A stretch of 42,500 nt of DNA from Prorocentrum cordatum (GCA_963575745.1 CAUYUJ010017844.1:165001-207500), one strand, 5' to 3'. Numbered from the stretch's first letter, positions 1-11,416 are shown. Notes: generated by a model not told the origin, from the sequence alone. Translations and numbers: made by a program.

Positions 1-3
1 CTA

Positions 4-46
<43 letters not shown>

Positions 47-104
47 TTCTACTACTACTACTACCACTGCTACTACTACCACTACTACTACGACTACGAC
101 CACG

Positions 105-148
<44 letters not shown>

Positions 149-1230
149 GACTACTACTACTACTACTACTGCTACTACTAGTACGACTTCTACTACTACT
201 GCTACTGCTACTGCTACGACTACGACTGCGACGACGACTACTACTACTACTACGACGACTACTACAACTACTACCTACTACTACTCCTCCTACTACTACT
301 ACTCCTCCTACTACTACTACTACTACTACTAACTATTACTACTACTACTGAACGACTACTACTACTACTACTTTTCTAAACTGCTACTTCTACTTACTAA
401 TACTACTACTATAAATACTACGACTACTACGACGACTAACTGACTAACTATCACTACTTCTATCGAACTACGACTACGACAACAACTACTACTACTACCG
501 ATCTGCCTACAACTACCACTACTACTACTACGAAACTACTACGGACCACTACTACACCTACTAACTACTACTAACTAACACTACTACTACCACTACTACT
601 ACTGCTACTACCTCTACTTACTACTACTACTACTACTGCGCTACTACACTACTGACTACTACTACTAACTACTACTTACTATTAGTACTACTACTACTAC
701 TACATACGACTACTACTACACACTACGACTACTACTACTACTACGACTATACTACCTAATAATACTACTACTAATACTACTTACCAAACGAGTACTACCA
801 ATACTCCGCCTACTGCTACTACAACTACTACATTACTACTACTACTACTACTACTTACAACTATAATACTACTACTAACGATTTACTACTGGCTACTAAC
901 TAAATACTAACTACTACGACGACTACTACTTACCACTACTACTACTACTGACTACTACTCACTACTACTATTACTACTACTACGACTACAACACAACTAC
1001 TTCTACTACTACTACTACACACTACTACTACTACTACGAACCCTACAACTATAACTACTACTACTAATACTACTACTACTACATACTACGAATACGTAAC
1101 TACTACTACTACTACTACTACGACTACGACTACTACTACCTACGACCACCAACACAACTACGACTACTACCACTACCACTACCACTACCACTCCTACTAC
1201 TACAACTACTACTACTACTACTACTACTAT

Positions 1231-1307
<77 letters not shown>

Positions 1308-1315
1308 TTACGACG

Positions 1316-1374
<59 letters not shown>

Positions 1375-1432
1375 GACGACCACGACTACGACTACGACGA
1401 CTGCTACGACTACTGCTACGGCTGCTACCATC
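1..1432. repeat. Degenerate (CTA/ACT)n trinucleotide microsatellite, ~1.4 kb
   Basis: The stretch is almost entirely CTA/ACT/TAC triplets with scattered CGA, CCA and TTA substitutions, and it ends abruptly at about 1432. On the minus strand one frame reads as poly-valine, which is a consequence of the repeat and not a protein. The purest runs are near 1200-1380 and the most diverged near 360-1000. The left end is beyond the window. Confidence 0.95.
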
Positions 1433-1800
1433 GCTCAGGTCCCCATCTTCGAACTCGCAAATCCAATCCTTTTCCTGCCGCCCTCAGCTCCATCCCTCGC
1501 CTGCCGCCCTCACTTCCCTTTCCTCCCTCCCTCAGTTCCTTTTCCTGCCTCCTTCAATTCTGGGCCGGCCGGCCAATCCAGCTCCCCCAGCGGGTCGGCC
1601 GGGTGCCGCGCGTACCACTTCAGCGCGGCCCGCTGCTGCTCCTCTCGCGCGCAATGCGGGCCGCTGTCGGCTGGTCACGGGTGGCCTCCTCTTTTTCTTG
1701 TTACTATTATTTCATAATCTTCTGCTGAATATTTTCCCCACATCCAAAGTGGGTCTCTTGTTTTCTCTGCACGCGCCGCGCAAAATCTCACACCCCCCCT
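1433..1800. other. Spacer without recognisable gene
   Basis: C/T-rich then GC-rich single-copy-looking DNA containing runs such as CTTCCCTTTCCTCCCTCCCT and the doubled palindrome GGCCGGCCGGCC near 1563. Open frames across it lack coding character. I see no gene, RNA or transposon end. Confidence 0.6.
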
Positions 1801-2240
1801 TTCCTCTCTCTTTTTTTTTTTTCTCTCTCTCTCTCTCTCTCTCACACTCACCATCATCACCATCATCATCACCATCAACCACCATCATCGTCATCACACG
1901 CACACACTCATCATCATTACCATCATCATCACCATCAACCACCATCACCGTCATCACTACTCATCATCATCATCATCATCATCATCCTCATCATCGTCAT
2001 CGTCATCATCATCACCACTCTATCACCCACTCACTCACTCAATTACTTACTTATCCTCAGTAGGCTTCGGAGGCAGTGTCCTCCGACGGTAGGACCGCCG
2101 CCTCTCTCAACATCATCGTCACCATCACCATCATCATCTCCCGATCACCCACTCACTGGTCATCATTATCATCAGCATCATCATCACTCACTCATCACCC
2201 ATTCATCATCAGCACTCACTGACTCATCACTTCGTCATCA
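1801..2240. repeat. (CT)n followed by degenerate (CAT/CAC)n microsatellite
   Basis: A pyrimidine run (T-rich, then (CT)n to about 1844) leads into CAT/CAC/ATC triplets. A segment of about 40 bp starting near 1858 recurs near 1919 with few changes, so part of the array grew by segmental duplication of about 60 bp. From 2060 to 2240 the triplets are interspersed with less repetitive sequence. The histidine-rich open frames here are repeat artefacts. Confidence 0.9.
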
Positions 2241-2250
2241 ATCACTCCCT

Positions 2251-4403
2251 AGACTGAATATGGAGGAAGTATCAGGCGGGAGCCTCGTCGGTGAGTGACT
2301 TGCGAGGAAGTCTCCGGCGGGAGCCCCCTCCCTATGGGGCCCGCACTTCATGTTGATAATCCGAGCAGGTCACCCGAAACGCGTAATTGTCGTCACTTTT
2401 GGGCTCTTGAGGCCTGAATATGGAGGAAGTATCAGGCGGGAGCCTCGTCTGTGAGTGAATTGTGAGGAAGTCTCAGGCGGGAGCCCCCTCCCTATGGGGC
2501 CCGCAGGTCATGTTACGAATCCGAGCGGGTCATCCTGAAACCTGTAACTGTCGTCATTTTTGCGCTCCTGAGGTTTGATTACGGAGGAAGTATCAGGCGA
2601 GAGCCTCGTCTGTGAGTGAATTGCAAGAAAGTCTCAAGCGGGAGCCCCCTCCCTATGGGGCCCCGCGCTTCATGTTGGTAATCCGAACGGGTCATCCGAA
2701 ACGTGTAACTGTCGTCACTTTTGGGCTCTTGAGGCCTGAATATGGAGGAAGTATCACGCGGGAGCTTCGTCTGTGAGTGAATTGCAAGGAAGTCTCATGC
2801 GGGAGCCCCCTCCCCATGGGGCCCGCAGATCACTTTAGGAATCCGAGCGGGTCATCCGAAACGTGTAACTGTCGTCACTTTTGGGCTCCTGAGGCCTGAA
2901 TATGGAGGACGTATCAGGCGGGAGCCTCGTCTGTGAGTGAATTGCAAGGAAGTCTCCGGCGGGAGCCCCCTCCCTATGGGGCCCGCACTTCACGTTGGTA
3001 ATCCGAGCGGGTCATCCGAAACGTGTAACTGTCGTCACTTTTGGGCTCCTGAGGCCTGAATATGGAGGACGTATCAGGCGGGAGCTTCGTTTGTGAGTGA
3101 CTTGCGAGGAAGTCTCCGGCGGGAACCCCCTCCCTATGGGGCCCGCACTTCATGTTGGTAATCCGAGCGGGTCATCCGAAACGTGTAACTGTCGTCACTT
3201 TTGGGCTCCTGAGGCCTGAATATGGAGGAAGTATCAAGCGGGAGCCTCGTCTGTGAGTGAATTGTGAGGAATTCTCAGGCGGGAGCCCCCTCCCTATGGA
3301 GCCCGAAGGTCATGTTACGAATACGAGCGGGTCATCCTGAAACCTGTAAATGTCGTCACTTTTGGGCTCCTGAAGCTTGAATATGAAAGAAGTATCGCGC
3401 GGGCGCCTCGTCTGTGAGTGAATTGTGAGGAAGTCTCAGGCGGGAGCCCCCTCCCTATGGGGCCCGCAGATCATGTTACGAATCCGAGCGGGTCATCCTG
3501 AAACTTGTAACTGTAGTCACTTTTGCGCTCCTGAGGTTTGATTACGGAGGAAGTATCAGGCGGGAGCCTCGTCTGTGAGTGAATTGCGAGGAAGTCTCGG
3601 GCGGGAGCCCCCTCCCTATGGGGCCCGCAGATCATGTTACTAATCCGAGGCGGGTCATCCTGAAACCTATAACTGTCGTCACTTTTGGGCTCCTGAGGCT
3701 CGTCTGTGAGTGAATTGTGATCAGGCGGGAGCCCCCTCCCTATGAAGATCATCGAGCGGGTCATCGCCTCTGTCGTGTGAGGAGGAAGTATCAGCGGGAG
3801 CCTCGTCTGTGAGTTTGTGAGGAAGTCTCAGGCGGGAGCCCCCTCCCTATGGGGCCCGCAGATCATGTTACGAATCCGAGCGGGTCATCCTGAAACCTGT
3901 AACTGTCGTCACTTTTGCGCTCCTGAGGTTTGATTACGGAGGAAGTATCAGGCGGGAGCCTCGTCTGTGAGTGAATTGTGAGGAAGTCTCCGGCGGGAGC
4001 CCCCTCCCTATGGGGCCCGCAGATCATGTTACTAATCCGAGGCGGGTCATCCTGAAACCTGTAACTGTCGTCACTTTTGGGCTCCTGAGGCTTGAATATG
4101 GAAAAGTATCGAGCGGGAGCCTCGTCTGTGAGTGAATTGTGAGGAAGTCTCAGGCGGGAGCCCCTTCCCTATGGGGCCCGCAGATCATGTTACGAATCCG
4201 AGCGGGTCATCCTGAAACCTGTAACTGTCGTCACTTTTGGGCTCCTGAGGCTTGAATACGAAGGAAGTCTCAAGCGGGAGCCTCGTCTGTGAGTGAATTG
4301 TGAGGAAGTCTCCGGCGGGAGCCCCCTCTCCCGATGGGGCCCGCAGATCATGTTACGAATCCGAGGCGGGTCATCGGATTCTACTAACTGTCGTCACTTG
4401 GAG
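2251..4403. repeat. ~160-bp tandem satellite, about 14 units
   Basis: Units starting GAATATGGAGGAAGTATC or a close variant begin near 2256, 2416, 2577, 2738, 2898, 3058, 3218, 3379 and 3540. After a deleted, scrambled patch at about 3697-3790, further units begin near 3933, 4095 and 4252. Each unit holds two half-similar blocks (GAAGTATCAGGCGGGAGCC and GAAGTCTCAGGCGGGAGCC) about 45 bp apart, so the unit probably arose by internal duplication. Two variants are visible: one with GAGGCCTGAATATGG and CCGAAACGTGTAACTG, the other with GAGGTTTGATTACGG and CCTGAAACCTGTAACTG. The array breaks off near 4403, just before helicase-like coding sequence. No conserved reading frame is apparent. Confidence 0.95.
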
Positions 4404-4482
4404 GTGCGAGGACGGATGTTAGGACCGATTTTGAGGATCGAAGGGGAACCCGCTCCTGCGGCCTGAGGTGGTTGCGTGGTGA

Positions 4483-7400
4483 GTCAGCGACCCCAAAGCG
4501 TGGTTGGACGAGGGCGAAGTGCTCCCGCACGTCGGCTCGCAACCCAAGCTTGGGTACATGGGCACGTACGAGCTGGGCGATGCCGACGCTTACGTCAACC
4601 GCCCGGAGGTTCCGGAGAAGCCGCTCGCGTGGACGGACGACTGCTCGCCGGAGGAGTGGCGCGACATTATGCTGCAGTGCCTGACGGAGGACGCGGAGGG
4701 CGAGGACACGGAGGACGCGGACGCCGCGGACGCCTTCGCGGACCAGCTGGAACTGGATGCCCAGGCAGCGTTCAGCGACGGCCTGAACACGGGCTTCTAC
4801 ATCAACTCCTACACGACGAAGCAGTGCCCCAGCATGGAGGGCGTCCTCGTGGAGATGCGGCGCGGCATGGAGCGGCTGCAGGCGCAGCGACAGGCGCAGC
4901 AGGACATGATGAAGCTGGAGCTGCAGCAGCGAGGAGAGGACCCCGAGAAGACTCTGTCCGCCGCCGACCGGAGAGCGCTCGGGGGTAAGTCCAAGTTCGG
5001 GGAGACGCTGGATCTGGCGAAGAATCTGTCCGCGTCGCACCGCCGATGCTACTGGAAGAGCGAGCCAAAGATGATCTTCCCGATCTTCTACGGCCACCTC
5101 ACCTACGCGTCCCACCGCTGCTGGGCGATCTTCATCAAGAAGGGCGTCTTCCTGGCGGCGGAGGCGTGGCGACGCGAGCACGGACGCTCCCTCCGGCACA
5201 AGGCCAAGCAGGACGGGGGCCGCGCCCCGGTGCAGTACCTCGGGCGAGGCGTCGACCCGCACACGCTCGAGGGGTGGCGCGAGGAAAAGGACGACGACGG
5301 GCAGGCGGTGCACGCGGGCCCGGAAGGCCAGCGCTTCCCGGATATCCTGACGGCCTACGAGCACGACGTCGCGACCAAGGCGGCGCGCGACGCGCCCGAT
5401 CATCGCCAGGTGGCGTCGTTCCTGGCGAAGTTCACGCAGGACATGGGCTGCGAGAGCGAAGAGGCCCCGAGGACGGGAGACGGCTTCCGCATCGTGAGGG
5501 CCACGAGCACTCTGGATTACTGGCTGCACCGCGGCGACGACCCGGTCCTCAAGCACATGAGTCTGCAGGCGTACGCCATGCGGGTCTACCGCTGCGAGAA
5601 GCCCGACGGCCTCTGGAGAGACAAGACCCGCGCGCGGCACCTGGACTTCGACTTCGCCCCGCACTACGCGCTGTACGCGACGCACAAGCAGCGCCTGGCC
5701 CCCGAGCTCCGCGCGCCCCTCTTCGAGGGCTTCACCATGCCGACGATGAACAAAGACTGCGAGACTGCCTGCCTGTTCAAGCAGTTGCTCCTGAGGCCGT
5801 TGGCGGTGGGGAACTCGGAGACGCCGGAGGACGAGCGCATGCTGCAGGCGCTCGCGCCCCTGATGGAGGCCCCCGGCGCGCCCCGCGACATGAATGTGCG
5901 CGGGTCAACCTGTTTCACGAGAGCCTGGGCGCGCTACGAGGCTCAGGCGGGCGCGGAGGCCCGCGTCGCCGCGGCCCGTTTCCTCGCGCGGCACGAGTGG
6001 CCCTCGATCTGGGGGACACAGGAGGTGCAGGAGGAACTCTTCGCGCTGCACCAAGCGCGGGCGGAGGGTAAGGACGAGGAGGACGACTCGCTGGACCCCG
6101 CCCACTGCCCCGACAGAGAGAAGCCCAGGGCGACGGTGCACCAGTACGTCTCCATGATAGCCATGCAGGTGGCGCCCAACCCGGAGGGAATCGCCCTGGC
6201 GCGCGAGGAGAAGAAACCCCGGCAGTGCCAGAGCGACGCGGCCGTGCAGAGCGCGCGCCTCAAGGCGACCACCGGTGGGGGCGCCGGTCAAGACGAGGGC
6301 GCCGAGGCGGGCGAGGGCGTAGAGCACCCGGGCGCGCCCCCCTTGGCGGTCCGAGCGCGCTTCCAGCCGGTCCCGACCTGGGGCATCGAGGGGGGGCAGG
6401 ACATGGCGGACGTGCTGAACTTCGCGCACCGCAAGCGCCTCACGAAGTTGGCGAAGGAGCTCCTCGCCCTCCCGTGCATGTCCGAAGCGGCCCGCGAGGG
6501 CGCGGGCGCGCCCGAGCCGACGGAGGCCGCGACCGCCCCCGCGCCCGCGACCCGGCACCGACCTCTGGTGACCGCAGCGCGCGAGGAGAGACACGCCTGG
6601 GCAAACCTGCATGATGAACGCCTCCAACGCAATCGCGACGAGTCTGGGCGGCGAGGGCGAGAGCGCAGGCGGCCTGTGCGGCGACCCCGCTGCGGCCAGT
6701 TTTGCCGGCAGCGTGTACTCAACGCCCAGCGCGTACATCGCCGCCCTGGTCGCTGGGTTGCCGGAGAACGAGAGACTCACGCGGGGCCAGACGCTCTTCG
6801 TCGCCAAGTTCGCCAAGGCCTGCGACGACGCCTGGGAGGACGACGTGCAGAAGAAGCCCTGGAGCGAGAGAAAAGTGACGCACTTGCTCCTGCTGGGCCA
6901 GGGCGGCTCGGGGAAGACGCATGTGGTGCAGAAAATCGTCTCCCCAGTGGTGGAGTATTTGCGGCCCTCGTCGGCGCAGCACAAGGGCGCCATGATGGTC
7001 GTAGCCTTCTCGAACGCGCAGGCGAAGAACATCTCCACGGAGACTGTGAAGGCTAGAGCGCTGCACAACGCCTGTGCCCTGCGAGTCCAGAAGTACATCA
7101 ACGCGAAGATGAGGCCGGGGGGCATGCAGAAGAGGCTGAAGTGGTTGTGGGAGCACGTCCGCGTACTTGTCATCGAGGAGGTGAGCATGGTGGCGGCTGC
7201 TCTGTACAACGCGCTGGACCTTCGCGCTTGCCACGGACGCAGTGACACGCATGACGTGCAGCAGTCCACCTACAAGAGGCCGCATCACCACTTCGGGCGC
7301 GTCCCCATCGCGCTGCACCTCGGCGATTTCCTGCAGCTGAAGCCCACTGGCAGCATCGGCCTCCTAGCGGACCCCAACGAGCTCCTGGAAGACGATTCGT

Positions 7401-8532
7401 ACAAGTACAAGGAGCCGCCGACGTTGGAGATTCAGCACGCCATCAACGTCTTCAAACACATCCCCTGCGTCTTCGAGCTGAAAGGCACGAAGCGCTTCGA
7501 GCCAGGGGACCCTCTGATCACGCTCTGGGGCTGCGCGCGCGAGGGCAAGCGTTTCCCACCAGAGGTCTGGTCTGCCTGTCGGCACCAGCACGAGAACTTT
7601 CGGCTCGGCTACGGCATGGACATCTACTGGGAGACGCTGCCGAGGTGGATCAACACGCGCGCCCGTCGCGACGCGCGGCGCCTCGGCCCGCGGCGTCCCC
7701 CTCGTTTTCCTGCAGGCCGTAGACGAGTGCGGCACGATTCAAGGCGACCCAGACGCAGGCCGGCGCCTCCTGAACGTTCCGAACATGCACAAGACCGGGG
7801 ACATCCACGGCGTCTTACCGGCACACGTCGGCATGGAGGTCCGGTTCACGGCCGTGCAGGAGGAGCTGAAGAAGAAGTTGGGGCTCGTGCAGGAGCAACG
7901 GGCCACCATCGTGTCCTTCGAATTTCACGCAAACGACGAGCGGGACTACGAGGAACGCGCGCCGGGCCATCTCTCCCGCCCCCGCTACCTACCGCAGGGA
8001 ATCCGGCTGCAGGTGCACGGCTTCCAGGAGTCCCCGATCTACAAGGAGGTCGCCGAGGTGCTGCAGCAGCGCGCCGATGGCGCTGGCGACGACGGCGAGG
8101 CCGAGGCGCGGGCGAGGAGCTTGCTCATGTTCAGGCCCAGCGAGCAGGAGTTCACGTGGCAGAGCTCGGGGGCGCACAATGTGCGCCGCTCGGGGTTCAC
8201 CCTGACGCATGCGTCCTACCTGACCTCCACGCTGTCGAAGGGCCAGACGCTGCGCAAGGGCGTCACAATCGACTGCGCCAGGGATTGGGACGCTGGCCGC
8301 ACCGGCATGTCGGACGAGATGTGGTGGCTGCACCTCTACATCATGTTCTCCCGCGCCACGTGCATGCGGAACATGCTGATCCTGCGGCCGCCCGCGCGAG
8401 GAGTTCCTGGAGCGCGGGCCGCCGGCGTCCCTGCGGAAGGCGCTACAGGAGTTTGACAAGAGAGCGGTGGACTCCAGGGCTGAGGCGGAGCAGCTCGCGG
8501 CAGAGCTGGGCTTCGTGCTGCCACCCGCCTGA
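4483..8532 (+). pseudogene. 5'-truncated, frame-broken Helitron-like Rep/PIF1 helicase
   Basis: Reads as a transposon-type PIF1 superfamily 1B DNA helicase (ATP-driven 5'-3' unwinding) fused to a replication-initiator region. Coding sense starts after an in-frame stop at 4480-4482; the first ATG is 4558. Near 4795 the frame encodes FYINSYTTKQCPSM, matching the two-tyrosine Y-x3-Y-x2-K signature of Helitron Rep proteins. The upstream HUH metal-binding motif is missing, so the N-terminus is lost at the satellite junction. Helicase motifs follow: Walker A GQGGSGKT near 6897, Walker B VIEEVSMV near 7170, GDFLQLKP near 7325, the motif V region near 8205-8275 and LYIMFSRAT (motif VI) near 8335. The frame changes near 6600, near 7660 and near 8390; the last frame ends with TGA at 8530-8532. 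Each change is small and no intron is needed to explain it. Sequencing indels are the alternative to pseudogenisation. A cellular PIF1 is unlikely given the Rep-like region. Confidence 0.8.
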
Positions 8533-8562
8533 ACGCCGCGGCGCGCACCTGGAGGCCCGCGG

Positions 8563-8645
8563 GGTTGTCCCAACGGCTGGCTCCCGCGCCCTTGCGGCCT
8601 GCGAGGTTGTCCCAACGGCCTGGCCCGAAGGGTTGTCCCGACGGC
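8563..8645. repeat. Three copies of GGTTGTCCCAACGGC
   Basis: The 15-mer GGTTGTCCCAACGGC occurs at 8563-8577 and 8605-8619, and with one change (GGTTGTCCCGACGGC) at 8631-8645, directly 3' of the helicase stop. It looks like the remains of a short minisatellite. Confidence 0.8.
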
Positions 8646-8804
8646 TTCGCGATCTAGCCATCGGCAAACGCGCGCGTGCTGGCCGACGCGGCGACGGCGC
8701 CGAGGAAAATCGAGTTGCTTGCCACGACCAGGGGGAACGGGAGGTGCACATGGAGAAGAGGCAGGAGGATGAGGAGGGAAGGGGCATAGGGGAGGGCGAC
8801 GACG

Positions 8805-8915
8805 AGGAGGAGGTGGCGCGAGAGGAGGAGGAGGAGAAGGAGGAGGAGGAGGAGGAGGAGGAGAAGGAGGAGGAGGAGGAGGAGGAGGAGGAGGAGAAGG
8901 AGGAAGAGAAATATT
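8805..8915. repeat. (GAG/GGA)n purine microsatellite
   Basis: Nearly pure GAG triplets on the plus strand with a few AAG interruptions. It stays open as poly-Glu in an extended frame running to 9034, but that frame has no coding character outside the repeat and is probably non-coding. Confidence 0.9.
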
Positions 8916-9029
8916 ATAAGGAGGAATCGAGGGCAGTGCAGAGGGCGAGAGGAGAGGGTGTTCGCCAGGGGGAGGAGGAAAGGGCAAAGGGTAAGCTAAA
9001 CATATTATCATGTGGGGTCCTACCGTCGG

Positions 9030-9170
9030 AGTAATTATCATGATTCGTATCCTTATTCCTCTTCGTATCATTGATATTATGCATATTAGCCTTACTCGTA
9101 GCATTCATACTACTATTCTTTCTGAATAGTATGGTTCCTATTAGTAATATCTAAAATTGTATGATTATTA
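9030..9170. other. AT-rich island with a perfect 8-bp hairpin
   Basis: A short AT-rich patch between a purine array and a pyrimidine array. It contains TACTATTC (9111-9118), a 5-nt loop, and GAATAGTA (9124-9131), a perfect inverted repeat. No gene is visible. Confidence 0.6.
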
Positions 9171-9177
9171 ATGAGTT

Positions 9178-9645
9178 TCCTCTTCTTCCTCTTTTTCATA
9201 TTTTTCCTCTTCTTCCTCCTCTTCCTCCTCTTCCTCCTCCTCCACCTCCTCCTCCTCCTCCGTCTCCTCCTCCTCCGCCTCATCCTCCTCCACCTCCTCC
9301 TCCTCCTCCTCCTCCTCCTCCTCCTCCTTCTCCTCATCCTCCTTCTCTCCCTTCCTCTCCCTCATCCTCCTCCCAACTCCTTCCTCCTCCTCCCCTCCTC
9401 CTCCTCCTCCTCCTCGCCCCCCCTCTCCGCCTCCTCCCCCCTCCTCCTCCCTCCTCCGCCTCCTCCTTCTCCTCCGTCCTCCTGCTCCTCCTCCTCCTCC
9501 GCCTCCTCCTTCTCCTCCTCCTTCTCCTCCTCCTCCTCATCCTCCTACCCCCCCCCCCCTCCTTCCTCCTCCTCCTCCTCCCCTCCTCCTCCTCCTCCTC
9601 CTCCTCCTCCTCCTCCTCCTCCTCCTCCTCCTCCTCCTCCACAAT
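9178..9645. repeat. (CCT/TCC)n pyrimidine microsatellite, ~470 bp
   Basis: Degenerate TTC/TCC/CCT triplets that become nearly pure CCT near 9585-9640. The leucine/proline/serine-rich plus-strand frames and Glu/Arg/Gly-rich minus-strand frames are products of the repeat. Confidence 0.95.
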
Positions 9646-9670
9646 TACTCAATATGAATCTAGTCTCCCT

Positions 9671-10019
9671 CTTCCCCTGATGGCGTCCGGGTGATGGCCG
9701 CGCACCCTCCGCGTACTGTTTTTTTACACACAGGATGCCCGGGAAATCCCGGGAAACGACTCTCGCTGAGGCGCCGGCGTCATTTTTTCCCAAAATACTG
9801 CTCTCGCGCCGGCGTCATTTTTTCCCAAAATGCTGCTCTCGTTGAGGTGCCGCCTCAGTTCTGTTCCCGAATCCTTCCCCTGATGGCGTCCGGGTGATGG
9901 CCGCGCACCCTCCGCGTACTGTTTTTTTACACACAGGATGCCCGGGAAATCCCGGGAAACGACTCTCGCTGAGGCGCCGGCGTCATTTGTTCCCAAAATG
10001 CTGCTCTCGTTGAGGCGCC
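9671..10019. repeat. 203-bp-spaced direct duplication
   Basis: A block of about 145 bp starting CTTCCCCTGATGGCGTCC occurs at 9671-9815 and again at 9874-10019, almost unchanged. Inside the first copy, the shorter block GCGCCGGCGTCATTTTTTCC is itself duplicated. Each copy holds two CCCGGG palindromes three bases apart. No coding function is seen. Confidence 0.9.
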
Positions 10020-10175
10020 GGCCTCATTTCTGCTCCCGAATCGTTCCGAATCGTGCTCCCGCTGCAGCGTGGGCCTCATTTTCGGATCGGTGCTTGGCCT
10101 CCGTCGTTCAGGATGGCGTTCTCGCCCCAGCGCGGGCCTTTTTCTCGCGCGCCCATCCGCCCGCCACCACCGCGC

Positions 10176-10496
10176 CGCACCACCACCACCACCACCACCA
10201 CCACCACCACCACCACCACCACCACCACAACCACCACCAGCACAGCACCAGTACCAACACCACCACCACCAGCACCACCACCACCACCAGCACCACCACC
10301 ACCACCATCACCACCACCACCACCACCACCACCACCAACCACCAGCACCAGCATCAGTACCAACACCACCACCACCACACCACCACAACCACCACCACCA
10401 CCACCACACCACCACCACCACCACACCACCACCACCACCAGCACCACCACCACCACAACCACGCACACACGCACGCACGCACGCACGTGCACCACC
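10176..10496. repeat. (CAC/ACC)n microsatellite grading into (CACG)n
   Basis: CAC triplets with AGC, AAC and ATC interruptions from about 10176, grading at about 10460-10496 into CACACACGCACG. Threonine-, histidine- or proline-rich readings are repeat artefacts. Confidence 0.95.
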
Positions 10497-10631
10497 ACCC
10501 ACTACGCACGCGCGCGCGGAGCCACAGGTCCGCTACGACACGCGTCCGCGGATAGAGAAAATCAGCGCCATGGTAAGGGATGGGAGGGAGGGGTAGGACG
10601 TCAGATATGACGCGAGCGCACCTAGCTTGTC

Positions 10632-10720
10632 CCCCTCCTCCTCCTCCTCCTCTCCTCCTCCTCCTCCCCTCCTCCTCCTCCCCTCCTCCTCCTCCTCCCC
10701 CCCCCCACCCCCCCCACACC
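10632..10720. repeat. (TCC)n microsatellite
   Basis: TCC triplets interrupted by short C-runs, leading directly into the CTATCCGCAAAG minisatellite. Confidence 0.9.
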
Positions 10721-10723
10721 TCC

Positions 10724-11144
10724 TATCCGCAAAGGGCGCCCGTCGTCGCATCCCGCTCTGGCCTCCCCTGCCTCCCCTTCCCCCCGCCCCCCCCCCTCCT
10801 GGTCCTATCTGCAAACGTCGCCGCCGTCGTCGCACCCCGCCCCTCTCCCCCCCTCTGCGTCCTATCCGCAAAAGCCACCGATGTCGTCGTTCCCCCCCTC
10901 CCTACGTCCTATCCGCAAAGGGCGCCGCCGTCGCACCGGGGCGCCGTCGTCGTCGCCTTCCCCCCCGTTTATGTTCCATCCGCAAAACACGCCGCCGTCG
11001 TCGTCGCACCCCCCCCTTCCCCCGATACGTTCTATCCGCCACAGGCGTCGTCATCACACCCCGGCGCCGACGTCGCACCACCCTTCCCCCCCCTACCGCA
11101 AAGAGAACCGCCGTCGCAACCCGGCGCCGTCGTGCCCTCCCCCC
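10724..11144. repeat. CCTATCCGCAAAGGGCGCC minisatellite, left part
   Basis: At least seven diverged units share CTATCCGCAAA followed by GCGCCGTCGTCGCACC and a C-rich tract, with unit length about 50-85 bp. Cores begin near 10725, 10806, 10862, 10910, 10976, 11031 and 11096. The array is cut by the copia element at 11144/11145 and resumes at 19949. Confidence 0.85.
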
Positions 11145-11403
11145 TGTAAATGTTTATGCTGCTGGCCAACCGATGCGAGTGCCCAGGGACCGACGCGAGC
11201 GGTATTTGACCGCGGCCATTTGGCTCCAGTGTCTGTGCTCACAGAGCACTACTGTACGGAGCCCACCACCAGGGAATCACCTTCCTACGACAGGAGTATT
11301 GACATCTTCGGTGCTGCGCAAGACATTCACGGTACGACTGTGACGTGTGCCTGAGATTCTCACGAGGACTTCAGCGACGCTTCCGCCAGCGCCGACGATT
11401 TAG
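11145..11403 (+). repeat. 5' LTR of the copia element
   Basis: Begins TGTAAATG after a six-C run and ends GACGATTTAG. It matches 19646-19948 along its length, with many transitions (for example GACATC against GATATC) and an internal deletion of about 45 bp relative to the 3' LTR. The canonical CA terminus is not seen, so the exact 3' boundary may shift by a base or two. It contains a spliced-leader-like stretch at 11209-11229. Confidence 0.9.
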
Positions 11404-11404
11404 T

Positions 11405-11416
11405 TGGTAGAGGAGC
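11405..11416 (+). other. Candidate tRNA primer-binding site
   Basis: TGGTAGAGGAGC starts two bases after the LTR end, where a PBS should lie. It agrees at 9 of 12 positions with TGGTATCAGAGC, the initiator-tRNA-Met type PBS common in copia elements. The primer is not otherwise confirmed. Confidence 0.35.

Noticed and set aside
1015-1431. Minus-strand poly-valine open frame
   Set aside because: Direct translation of the CTA/GTA triplet repeat; no non-repeat sequence.
2251-4403. CRISPR-like array
   Set aside because: The repeat has no unique spacers; it is a plain tandem satellite in a eukaryotic genome.
8740-9034. Glu-rich C-terminal extension of a helicase frame
   Set aside because: The helicase ends in another frame at 8532; this part is a GAG microsatellite with GC-rich flanks.
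9161-10610. Proline-, histidine- and serine-rich open frames
   Set aside because: All fall on CCT or CAC arrays and are open on both strands.
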